This document shows, piece after piece, positions 1 through 5,024 of a DNA stretch of 5,024 bases. This DNA is from Vulcanimicrobiota bacterium (lineage in GTDB: Bacteria; Vulcanimicrobiota; Vulcanimicrobiia; Eremiobacterales; Eremiobacteraceae): assembly GCA_019232725.1 (NCBI GenBank), contig JAFANK010000015.1, positions 1 through 5,024 of the forward strand, given 5' to 3'. The first letter of the stretch is position 1; the number at the start of each line of letters is the position of its first letter. The notes under the pieces are model-generated. The model saw only the letters and a program-made list of their open reading frames with translations, was not told the DNA's origin and ran no database searches. The position numbers and the translations under genes were made by a program.

Positions 1-338
1 GTGTGCACAGCCTGCATAACGAGCTACACGGGCTTGGCGGAGACCAGTTCCAAGTGGCCGTAGAGCTTAAGACAAAGATCACGTGCAGCTCGACAGCGTC
101 AGGCGGGATCACCGGTACGATCATACCGGCCGGCCCAGTGGGGGGCGAACCACAGCTCGTCTATGTGACCCCTGCCCACTTGTCTGGAGGACACGTGACC
201 TTCTTAAGCGGGGCAGTCTTAGCGCAAGCGACCGGCGGAAAGTTCAGAGCAGCATTGCAAGGTCATGGCATTGCGGCCTGTCTGTACGCGGGCTCGACGA
301 CGCAAACGAGCGCCGGCAGCCCGCTGTTCTCGTACTAA
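1..338 (+). CDS. C-terminal part of an unrecognised protein, possibly phage-like structural
   Basis: The frame is open from the left edge to a TAA at 336-338, giving about 111 residues. A GTG lies at 3-5, but with only two bases before it no ribosome binding site can be judged, so this is most likely the 3' part of a longer gene. The visible protein is rich in Gly, Thr, Ser, Ala and Val, has two Cys and short alternating hydrophobic stretches, and shows no membrane segment, so a beta-rich fold is likely. The piece SLHNELHGLGGD resembles LHN-type segments that recur in phage tail or head-associated proteins. This is a recollection of pattern, not a demonstrated homology. A strong hairpin terminator begins 12 bp after the stop, consistent with a real gene end. 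I do not recognise the family and assign no function. Confidence 0.5.
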   Translation, partial: VHSLHNELHGLGGDQFQVAVELKTKITCSSTASGGITGTIIPAGPVGGEPQLVYVTPAHLSGGHVTFLSGAVLAQATGGKFRAALQGHGIAACLYAGSTTQTSAGSPLFSY

Positions 339-350
339 CTGGGCGAACAA

Positions 351-379
351 GCCGCCGAATCGGCAGCGGATTCGGCGGC
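351..379. terminator. Bidirectional intrinsic terminator between convergent genes
   Basis: A perfect 11-bp inverted repeat, GCCGCCGAATC (351-361) and GATTCGGCGGC (369-379), encloses a 7-base loop. On the + strand it is followed by TTCATTTGT, and on the - strand by TTGTTCG, so both sides have a modest T-rich tail. It lies between the stop of the left-edge gene (338) and the stop of the minus-strand small gene (425), where a shared terminator is expected. The T tracts are interrupted, so efficiency is uncertain. Confidence 0.8.
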
Positions 380-393
380 TTCATTTGTATATT

Positions 394-433
394 GTGACCG
401 TTTATATATAGTGACCATTTTGACTTACTGACC
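394..433. repeat. Three NTGACC boxes at exact 17-bp spacing
   Basis: GTGACC occurs at 394-399 and 411-416, and CTGACC at 428-433, so successive starts are 17 bp apart. The first interval is mostly A/T (including TTTATATATA, 401-410). The third copy overlaps the last codons of the minus-strand small gene. A fourth, partial TGAC lies at 421-424, out of phase. The spacing is neither 10.5 nor 21 bp, so the boxes would sit on different faces of the helix. This may be a small binding-site array or chance. Confidence 0.4.
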
Positions 434-721
434 GCGGATGAGGCCGATCCACTCCTTTGTGATCTTATCGTCGATCTTGCGGTCGGACATATCAAGGTCC
501 ATCAAGAGTTCGCGCTCGCGCATGCGCTCCGATCGCTCCTGAACGGCTTCATTGAAGACCTCGCTGCGGCGATCCATCGCTTCCTGATGCTGTAGCTCTT
601 GCGCTTGCAACATGAGCTGTTGGGTCTCGTCCATGGTGATCATCGCCTGCTGTGCGGCATCGATGCCATGCTGGGTGACCATCTGAAACACCGTACCGAG
701 AGCCAGTGGGATAAACGCCAT
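425..721 (-). CDS. Small all-helical protein of unknown function (98 aa)
   Basis: The start is ATG at 721-719 (reverse strand), chosen because a near-perfect Shine-Dalgarno AAGGAGGT lies just upstream; the same frame remains open further upstream but without such a site. The stop is TAA at 427-425. The protein starts with a short hydrophobic stretch (MAFIPLALGTVFQMV), then from about residue 20 is strongly helix-forming: the only proline is P5 and there is no Cys. It is rich in Gln (12) and Met (9). Residues 31-72 carry dense Glu/Arg/Gln and look like a coiled coil or amphipathic helix (QERSERMRERELL). The C-terminus (79-98) is charged, then ends WIGLIRGQ. The N-terminus is too short and lacks the Lys/Arg start and cleavage site of a typical signal peptide. 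The gene is divergent from rpmE and convergent with the left-edge gene, so it is probably a single-gene unit. I do not recognise the family. A small secreted, phage-related or peripheral-membrane protein would all fit, but nothing decides between them. Confidence 0.7.
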   Translation of the reverse strand: MAFIPLALGTVFQMVTQHGIDAAQQAMITMDETQQLMLQAQELQHQEAMDRRSEVFNEAVQERSERMRERELLMDLDMSDRKIDDKITKEWIGLIRGQ

Positions 722-725
722 GGCT

Positions 726-733
726 ACCTCCTT
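726..733 (-). promoter_or_regulatory. Strong ribosome binding site for the 98-aa gene
   Basis: On the reverse strand this reads AAGGAGGT, almost fully complementary to the 16S 3' end, and 4 bases separate it from the ATG at 721-719. It fixes the start of the minus-strand gene. It is the strongest Shine-Dalgarno in the window. Just upstream on that strand is a GC-rich hairpin (about 739-756, stem GGCGC/GCGCC with one bulged base) that could affect access to it. Confidence 0.75.
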
Positions 734-813
734 GGCGCGGCGCGGAAGCCGGCGCCATTGCGGCTTTTCTTTCCCACGCGTCCCGCGCTCGTCTAGCCCT
801 GCCTTGAGCCCTG

Positions 814-822
814 TGGTATACT
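814..822 (+). promoter_or_regulatory. Candidate extended -10 promoter for rpmE
   Basis: TGGTATACT combines an extended -10 TGn (814-816) with TATACT (817-822), one mismatch from TATAAT. No good -35 is found 16-18 bp upstream, which is typical of extended -10 promoters. Transcription would start near 829 and leave a leader of about 74 bases before the rpmE TTG. The GTATAC core is palindromic, so weak firing toward the minus-strand gene is also possible. Confidence 0.45.
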
Positions 823-889
823 GGCGTTCGGCGCACGTGGCTGATTGCGGGACAATAGTCGCCAAAGCACCAGCCGGGCAGCGTCTGAT

Positions 890-895
890 GAGAGG
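890..895 (+). promoter_or_regulatory. Ribosome binding site of rpmE
   Basis: GAGAGG lies 7 bases before the TTG at 903. It matters because it supports a non-ATG start: the nearest upstream in-frame ATG (888) is closed by a TAA at 900-902, immediately before the TTG. Confidence 0.6.
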
Positions 896-902
896 CACCT
901 AA

Positions 903-1508
903 TTGAAAGAGAAAATCCATCCCAAGTGGTTTGAAGCCACCGTGGTCTGCTCGTGTGGCAACACCTTCACCACCGGCTCGACCAAAGACAAGCTCCATGT
1001 CGAGATCTGCTCGGCGTGCCACCCGTTCTTCACCGGCAATCAGAAGTTCGTCGACACTGAGGGCCGCGTTGAGAAGTTCATGACCAAATACGGCACGGTC
1101 ACAAGCCAGAAATCCAAGAAGGAAAAGGCGCGCGCCGAGAAAGCCAAGGCTGACGCTGAGGCGGCTAAAGCTGCTAAGGAAGCCGAAGACATCGCCCGTG
1201 CTGCGGCCGCGAAGGCGGCAGCGGAGCAAGCCGTAACGCAAGCTGCACGCGAGCAGGCTACCGCGCAGGCTGGCCCCGGTGACCCAGATGCGCAGGCATC
1301 GACGACCGAAGCGCCGGCAAAACCGGCCAAGCCAAAACGCGTCTCCAAGCCCAGAGCACGGAAGCCAAAGGCCGCCGCCACGCCAACAGGCGACGAGGCT
1401 GCAGAAGCGTCTGCGCAACCGGCCGAGGACGCAAAAGCAGAAGGGAGCGCCGCTCAAGACGTGTCGCCCGAGCCTGAGTCGTCGCCGGCGGACGGCAGCG
1501 CTCAATAA
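903..1508 (+). CDS. rpmE: 50S ribosomal protein L31 with a long low-complexity C-terminal extension
   Basis: L31 is a small protein of the large ribosomal subunit near the central protuberance, bridging toward the 30S head. Residues 1-64 are a standard zinc-ribbon L31: MKEKIHPKW start, CSCGNTFTT with Cys16 and Cys18, and EICSACHPFFTG with Cys36 and Cys39, then VDTEGRVEKF. All four zinc ligands are present (zinc-dependent type). The start is TTG at 903: TAA directly precedes it in frame, GAGAGG sits 7 bases upstream, and the resulting N-terminus matches the family. Usual L31 length is about 66-90 residues; this one has 201. Residues 65-201 contain no Leu, Met, Phe, Trp, Tyr, Cys or His. They divide into an Ala/Lys/Glu helix-prone stretch (about 70-123), a basic Pro/Lys/Arg patch (138-157, AKPAKPKRVSKPRARKPK) and an acidic Ser/Pro/Glu tail (163-201). 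The frame is intact and ends just before a terminator hairpin, so the tail is unlikely to be a sequencing error. It heads the rpmE-prfA-prmC group. Confidence 0.95.
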   Translation: MKEKIHPKWFEATVVCSCGNTFTTGSTKDKLHVEICSACHPFFTGNQKFVDTEGRVEKFMTKYGTVTSQKSKKEKARAEKAKADAEAAKAAKEAEDIARAAAAKAAAEQAVTQAAREQATAQAGPGDPDAQASTTEAPAKPAKPKRVSKPRARKPKAAATPTGDEAAEASAQPAEDAKAEGSAAQDVSPEPESSPADGSAQ

Positions 1509-1516
1509 ACGGCAAC

Positions 1517-1547
1517 GGGCGCGAAGCGATTCGCGCCTCTTGTTTGT
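1517..1547 (+). terminator. Intrinsic terminator or attenuator between rpmE and prfA
   Basis: GGCGCGAA (1518-1525) and TTCGCGCC (1530-1537) form a perfect 8-bp stem closed by the GNRA-type loop GCGA; a G-U pair can extend it. It is followed by TCTTGTTTGT. It begins 9 bases after the rpmE stop and its T-rich tail ends 6 bases before the prfA ATG. It probably reduces read-through so that L31 is made in excess over RF1. The tail is broken by G and C residues, so partial termination is more likely than complete. Confidence 0.7.
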
Positions 1548-1553
1548 CCTGAC

Positions 1554-2651
1554 ATGACAACAACACAAAACAATTCATCCATGGAGTCCAGGCTCACGGC
1601 CGTTCAGGTTCGTTTCGATGAGATCGAAACGAAGCTCGCCGCGATGGGCGCAGCTTACGACCAAAAAACTGCCAAGCAGCTGTCAATCGAGCGCTCCACG
1701 CTCGAACCGATCGTGACGGCATACCGACGTCAAAACGAGCTCGAATCAGAGCTGACATCGGCTGAGTCACTGCTTCGCGAAAGCGACCCCGAGCTTGCCG
1801 AGCTCGCCAGAGGCGAAGTCCAACGCTTGCGCGGCGAAGTGAACGCGGGTCTGGAGCGCTTGCGCCAACTGCTGATCCCGAAGGACCCGAACGACGATAA
1901 GGACATCTTTCTCGAGATCCGCGCGGGCACGGGCGGCGATGAAGCTGCACTCTTCGCCAGCGATCTCATGCGCATGTACATCAAATTCGCGGATGCGCAC
2001 AAGCTGCGCACTGAGATCATGAGCGCTTCGGAATCGCAAGCAGGCGGCATGAAAGAAGTCGTCATCGCCATCAAGGGCAAGGGCGCGTATCGTCTGTTCA
2101 AACATGAAAGCGGCGTGCATCGCGTCCAACGCGTGCCTGCCACCGAAGCCAGCGGCCGCATTCACACCTCCACGGCGACCGTGGCCGTGATGCCGGAAGT
2201 CGATGCGGTCGAGATCGAAATCAACCCTGTGGATTTGGAGATCGACACCTACCGCGCGCAAGGCGCGGGCGGACAACACGTCAACAAAACCGAGTCCGCC
2301 GTGCGTATCACGCACAAACCCACCGGCATCATCGTCGCCTGTCAGGAAGAACGCTCGCAGTTGCAAAACCGCGAGCGCGCGATGCAGCTCCTCCGCGCAC
2401 ACCTGTATGAGGCAAAGTTGCGCGAACAAGAAGAAGCCGCCGCCTCAGCACGGCGCGCTCAGGTCGGCACGGGCGACCGCAGTGAGAAGATCCGCACCTA
2501 TAACTTTCCGCAGGATCGCCTCACCGATCACCGGATCGGCTTCAGCACGGGCAACCTGAAGGGCATCCTGGACGGCGAGCTCGATGATGTCGTCGAGGCG
2601 CTCTTGGCAGACGAAGAGCAAAAACAGCTCGCAGAAAATGCCATCGCATAA
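1554..2651 (+). CDS. prfA: Peptide chain release factor 1 (RF1)
   Basis: RF1 recognises UAA and UAG in the ribosomal A site and triggers hydrolysis of peptidyl-tRNA. Decisive motifs: the stop-codon-reading tripeptide PAT (residues 195-197, in RVPATEASGRIHTS), which marks RF1 rather than RF2 (SPF), and the catalytic GGQ (239-241, in GAGGQHVNKTES). Also conserved are IPKDPNDDKDIFLEIRAGTG (108-127) and the RTYNFPQDRLTDHRI block (314-328). The N-terminal 100 residues form the charged coiled-coil domain of the family. Length is 365 aa from the ATG at 1554 or 356 from the ATG at 1581 (MESRLTAVQ); both fall in the family range, and the second aligns better with typical RF1 N-termini. Neither has a clear Shine-Dalgarno; the leader between them is A/C-rich and unstructured. 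prmC overlaps its 3' end by 14 bp, and PrmC modifies the Gln of the GGQ motif encoded here. Confidence 0.97.
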   Translation: MTTTQNNSSMESRLTAVQVRFDEIETKLAAMGAAYDQKTAKQLSIERSTLEPIVTAYRRQNELESELTSAESLLRESDPELAELARGEVQRLRGEVNAGLERLRQLLIPKDPNDDKDIFLEIRAGTGGDEAALFASDLMRMYIKFADAHKLRTEIMSASESQAGGMKEVVIAIKGKGAYRLFKHESGVHRVQRVPATEASGRIHTSTATVAVMPEVDAVEIEINPVDLEIDTYRAQGAGGQHVNKTESAVRITHKPTGIIVACQEERSQLQNRERAMQLLRAHLYEAKLREQEEAAASARRAQVGTGDRSEKIRTYNFPQDRLTDHRIGFSTGNLKGILDGELDDVVEALLADEEQKQLAENAIA

Positions 2652-3504
2652 TCCTCGCACCATCGCGGAAGCCATCGACGTCTGCCGGCAACGTCTGCGC
2701 GGCATCTCTGGCACCCCCTGGCTCGATGCACGATTGCTGACGCAGCATGTGACGGGGCTTGATGCATCGGCCGTGATCGCCTATGGCGATGCGGCTCTCG
2801 ACGCCCGCCGCCGCAGCCGGCTTTTCGATCTCACGGAACGGCGCGCCGCAGGAGAACCCGTGGCGTATCTCATCGGTCACAAGGGGTTTTGCGGCCTCGA
2901 GATCGCGGTCGATCGCCGCGCGCTTGTGCCGCGCCCAGAAACGGAAGAACTCGTCGCGCTGTGCGTCGAGGATTGGAAGGGGAAAGCGCCGGCCATCGCA
3001 GAGCTGGGCACGGGCGGCGGCGCCATCGCGTGCGCCCTCGCGCACCTGTTGCCGAACGCGTCCATAACCGCCGGTGACTCGAGCATCGATGCTCTGGAAC
3101 TCGCGGCGCACAACGTGAACGCGCTCGGTTTCGGCGAACAGGTGACGCTCGTGCACAGCGATCTTTTCGATGCATTTCCTCAGAGCACGTACGACGTCAT
3201 CATCGCCAACCTGCCGTATGTGGCGATGCAAGATCTCAAAAGCCTCGAGCCCCAGGTGCAAGAGCACGAGCCGCATGACGCATTGTTCGCGGGGGCAGAT
3301 GGGCTTGATACCTATCGCCGGTTGCTTGAGCAGGCACCGGCGCGGATTTCCACGGGTGGGACGCTCTATTTCGAATGCGGACCATATAACGCGTTGGCAC
3401 TCGGGGATCAGGTTCGGCAAGCGTTTCCAGGGGCACAGGTTTCGGTACATCGTGATGCGGCCGGACTTGAACGGATGGTTCGCTGCTCGACAGGGTCGTC
3501 GTGA
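2638..3504 (+). CDS. prmC: Release factor glutamine N5-methyltransferase (PrmC/HemK), NLPY variant
   Basis: PrmC uses S-adenosylmethionine to methylate the Gln of the GGQ motif in RF1 and RF2, raising termination efficiency. The 288-aa product (E. coli 277) has the small helical N-terminal substrate-recognition domain (about 1-85), the PRPETEEL linker motif (99-106), the AdoMet-binding motif ELGTGGGAIACALA (122-135) with an acidic residue after strand 2 (D147), SDLFDAF (174-180), EPHDALFAGADGLDTYRRLL (211-230) and a C-terminal RDAAGLERMV (272-281). The catalytic NPPY loop of the family reads NLPY (191-194, in IIANLPYV); NLPY is the loop of KsgA-type methyltransferases and probably still works. 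The usual GxGQ near the end of the fold reads CGPYN. The start ATG (2638) is preferred over a frame reaching back to 2584 because it gives the family-like N-terminus, with a 14-bp overlap on prfA suggesting translational coupling. No strong Shine-Dalgarno is visible. Confidence 0.93.
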   Translation: MPSHNPRTIAEAIDVCRQRLRGISGTPWLDARLLTQHVTGLDASAVIAYGDAALDARRRSRLFDLTERRAAGEPVAYLIGHKGFCGLEIAVDRRALVPRPETEELVALCVEDWKGKAPAIAELGTGGGAIACALAHLLPNASITAGDSSIDALELAAHNVNALGFGEQVTLVHSDLFDAFPQSTYDVIIANLPYVAMQDLKSLEPQVQEHEPHDALFAGADGLDTYRRLLEQAPARISTGGTLYFECGPYNALALGDQVRQAFPGAQVSVHRDAAGLERMVRCSTGSS

Positions 3505-4394
3505 AGGTGCAAAAAGAGAGGCTCGGCAGCCGCGCCCAATCGCTGTTCGAGGCCCAGCAGAAGAGCATCTGCGCGGAGCTTGCCAGCCTGGATGGCCATG
3601 CGGAATTCCGATTCGATAAATGGGAGCGTTCGGGCGGCGGCGGGGGCCTGACCGCGATCTTGAGCGACGGTGTCCTCTTCGAGCGGGCGGGCGTTAATAC
3701 GTCGACAGTCTGGGGAGAGTTCGATGCGACTGCCCTCGCTAAGCTTGGCGGGCAAGAGCGCAGGTTTTTTGCCACCGGCATTTCGATGGTGCTACACCCG
3801 CATAGCCCGATGGTGCCGACCATGCATGCAAATTTTCGCTATTTGACACGGGGCGAGCAAGGTTGGTTCGGCGGCGGTAGTGACTTGACGCCCTACATCA
3901 CCAAGCGCGAAGATGTGCAAGCGTTTCACCGCGCGTGGAAGAGCATTTGCGATCGTCACGACTCGACATATTATGCATGCTTTAAGGCGTGGTGCGATAG
4001 GTATTTCACCATCCCGCACCGCGGTGAGATGCGTGGCGTCGGTGGCATTTTCTTCGACGACCTCGCAGACGATCTCGAGAAGGTCTTCGCGTTCGTCAGT
4101 GATTGTTGCCAAAACGTGCTGTCACCGTACCTGCCGATCGTGCAGCGCCGTAGGGACGAGCCATACGGTGAGCGGGAGCGCCGTTTTCAGTTGTGGCGGC
4201 GCGGCCGCTATGTCGAATTCAATCTCATCTATGACCGAGGGACGAGTTTCGGCCTTGCGACCCATGGGCGAACCGAATCAATCCTGATGTCGCTCCCCCC
4301 ACTTGCCAGCTGGACCTATGCCTACGAGCCTGAACCGGGCAGTCCCGAGGCGCAAGCGCTCACGTACTATCAGCCCAAGGATTGGCTTGCTTAA
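3501..4394 (+). CDS. hemF: Oxygen-dependent coproporphyrinogen III oxidase
   Basis: HemF decarboxylates coproporphyrinogen III to protoporphyrinogen IX using O2, a late step of heme synthesis, as a soluble homodimer. The 297-aa product matches the family along its length (E. coli 299). Visible blocks: GGGGGLTAILSDGVLFERAG (45-64), VLHPHSPMVPTMHANFRY (97-114), GWFGGGSDLTPY (121-132), FHRAWKSICDRHD (142-154), IPHRGEMRGVGGIFFDDL (171-188), PYGERERRFQLWRRGRYVEF (221-240), NLIYDRGTSFGL (241-252) and GRTESILMSLPP (256-267). The four His corresponding to the conserved set (H99, H109, H143, H173) and the Asp of the YDRGT motif (D245) are kept. Start is GTG 3501, overlapping the prmC stop in a GTGA junction, with a weak AGGG upstream; a second in-frame GTG at 3507 is possible. 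Coupling to prmC is implied. No terminator follows before pyrG. Confidence 0.97.
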   Translation: MKVQKERLGSRAQSLFEAQQKSICAELASLDGHAEFRFDKWERSGGGGGLTAILSDGVLFERAGVNTSTVWGEFDATALAKLGGQERRFFATGISMVLHPHSPMVPTMHANFRYLTRGEQGWFGGGSDLTPYITKREDVQAFHRAWKSICDRHDSTYYACFKAWCDRYFTIPHRGEMRGVGGIFFDDLADDLEKVFAFVSDCCQNVLSPYLPIVQRRRDEPYGERERRFQLWRRGRYVEFNLIYDRGTSFGLATHGRTESILMSLPPLASWTYAYEPEPGSPEAQALTYYQPKDWLA

Positions 4395-4483
4395 GGCAAC
4401 GCGATCGCAAGAGGAGTCATTCTCAAGCTTTCGAACTTCGAAGTACATGAATCTTGACATTTTGAACGCATGAGAGCGCGACG
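4395..4483. other. hemF-pyrG spacer with TTCGAA repeat; no clear promoter
   Basis: This 89-bp spacer holds a purine-rich AGAGGAG (4409-4415) with no start codon at a suitable distance, two TTCGAA copies 7 bp apart (4430-4435 and 4437-4442), the second inside the 10-bp palindrome ACTTCGAAGT (4435-4444), and a perfect -35-like TTGACA (4454-4459). No -10 lies at a suitable distance downstream of the TTGACA. There is no terminator hairpin, so pyrG may be read from upstream or from a promoter I cannot identify. Confidence 0.35.
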
Positions 4484-5024
4484 ATGAGCGCGTTTGTGTT
4501 CTTCACGGGCGGTGTGGTGTCGTCGCTCGGCAAGGGCATCGCCGCGGCCTCGCTGGGCCGCCTCCTCAAGGCCCGCGGCATCTCGGTGAGCATACAAAAG
4601 CTCGATCCCTACATCAACACAGACGCCGGCACGATGAACCCCTACCAGCATGGCGAGGTCTTCGTCACAGAAGACGGGGCCGAAACCGACCTCGACCTCG
4701 GCCATTACGAGCGGTTTATCGACGAAAACCTGACCAAGCTGCACAACGTCACGACCGGCCAGATCTACGGCTCGGTCATCGAGCAAGAACGCAGGGGTGC
4801 CTATCTCGGCGGCACGGTCCAGGTCATCCCGCATATCACGAACGAGATCAAAGACCGTATCAAGCAAGTGGCGCTGGCAAGCGCGGCGGACGTATGCATC
4901 ATCGAGGTGGGCGGCACCGTCGGCGACATCGAATCGCTTCCGTTCCTCGAAGCCATCCGCCAATTCAAGCATGACGCGGGCGACGACCATGTCATGTACG
5001 TCCACCTCACGCTCGTGCCGCACC
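4484..5024 (+). CDS. pyrG: CTP synthase, N-terminal synthetase domain (partial at right edge)
   Basis: CTP synthase aminates UTP to CTP with ATP and glutamine-derived ammonia, the last step of pyrimidine nucleotide synthesis; it is a filament- and tetramer-forming cytosolic enzyme. The 180 visible residues are the start of the amidoligase domain; the full protein is normally about 530-550 aa, and the C-terminal glutaminase lies beyond the window. Motifs: P-loop GGVVSSLGKGI (9-19), KLDPYINTDAGTMNPYQHGE (39-58), TEDGAETDLDLGHYERF (62-78) with the Mg-binding Asp at D71, QERRGAYLGGTVQVIPHITN (101-120) and IEVGGTVGDIESLPFLEAIR (140-159) with the Mg-binding Glu at E141. The ATG at 4484 gives the canonical N-terminus (MSAFVFFTGG). 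A weak GAGAG lies upstream. Its start overlaps the stop of a tiny MRARR frame beginning at 4470. The frame stays open to the end of the window. Confidence 0.97.
   Translation, partial: MSAFVFFTGGVVSSLGKGIAAASLGRLLKARGISVSIQKLDPYINTDAGTMNPYQHGEVFVTEDGAETDLDLGHYERFIDENLTKLHNVTTGQIYGSVIEQERRGAYLGGTVQVIPHITNEIKDRIKQVALASAADVCIIEVGGTVGDIESLPFLEAIRQFKHDAGDDHVMYVHLTLVPH

Noticed and set aside
722..898. Longer version of the minus-strand small gene starting at 898
   Set aside because: The extra 59 residues are Arg-rich and unlike the helical body, they have no ribosome binding site, and the internal ATG at 721 has an almost perfect one.
549..1568. Long minus-strand open frame (339 codons) across rpmE and the upstream region
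   Set aside because: It lies antisense to a clear L31 gene, has the Arg/Leu/Cys-rich composition of a reverse frame of high-GC coding DNA, and has no ribosome binding site or recognisable domain.
2584..2637. Upstream extension of prmC
   Set aside because: It would overlap prfA by 68 bp and add a Ser/Lys-rich N-terminus not seen in PrmC; the ATG at 2638 fits the family.
2542..3450. Minus-strand open frame of 302 codons opposite prmC
   Set aside because: It is fully antisense to motif-bearing PrmC and shows no family features.
4401..4408. GCGATCGC octamer as a cyanobacterial HIP1 repeat
   Set aside because: It is the only full copy in 5 kb of GC-rich sequence, while HIP1-rich genomes show many; this fits chance.
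4454..4483. TTGACA at 4454-4459 as a pyrG promoter
   Set aside because: There is no -10-like hexamer 15-19 bp downstream; that stretch is GC-rich and runs into the pyrG start.
1..5024. CRISPR array, tRNA or rRNA genes, insertion sequence or transposase
   Set aside because: No repeat-spacer pattern, cloverleaf, rRNA segment or transposase motif was seen; nearly all of the window is explained by protein genes.

Overview
The window is a high-GC bacterial chromosome segment. It carries a housekeeping block on the + strand: rpmE (ribosomal protein L31), prfA (release factor RF1), prmC (RF1/RF2 glutamine methyltransferase), hemF (oxygen-dependent coproporphyrinogen III oxidase) and the first third of pyrG (CTP synthase). 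The last four are full-length or cleanly partial with their key catalytic motifs readable. HemF uses O2, so the organism is probably aerobic or facultative. The order rpmE-prfA-prmC is found in several phyla (Actinobacteria and Firmicutes-type orders, for example). An extended L31, a hemF directly after prmC and an NLPY-type PrmC do not point clearly to one well-known group. A less-studied lineage such as Eremiobacterota or Chloroflexi/Armatimonadota-like is only a guess.

Layout. At 1-338 is the 3' end of an unrecognised, possibly phage-like gene. It is followed by a perfect 11-bp-stem terminator (351-379) and an AT-rich spacer holding three NTGACC boxes exactly 17 bp apart. A small minus-strand gene (425-721, 98 aa, unknown, strong Shine-Dalgarno) converges on that terminator. 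Its other side is a 181-bp divergent intergenic region with an extended -10 promoter pointing toward rpmE. rpmE starts at a TTG and encodes a normal zinc-ribbon L31 fused to an unusual 137-residue Ala/Lys/Glu/Pro-rich tail. A GNRA-loop hairpin with a T-rich tail separates rpmE from prfA. From prfA on, genes are packed tightly: prmC overlaps prfA by 14 bp, and hemF overlaps prmC in a GTGA junction. pyrG begins after 89 bp and runs off the right edge.

Functionally, rpmE, prfA and prmC form a translation unit: PrmC methylates the Gln of the GGQ motif of the RF1 encoded just upstream. hemF (heme synthesis) appears translationally coupled to it, and pyrG supplies CTP. I do not see a new defence or mobile system. 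The most unusual items are the L31 tail, the NLPY catalytic loop in PrmC, the orphan 98-aa helical protein and the 17-bp-spaced boxes.
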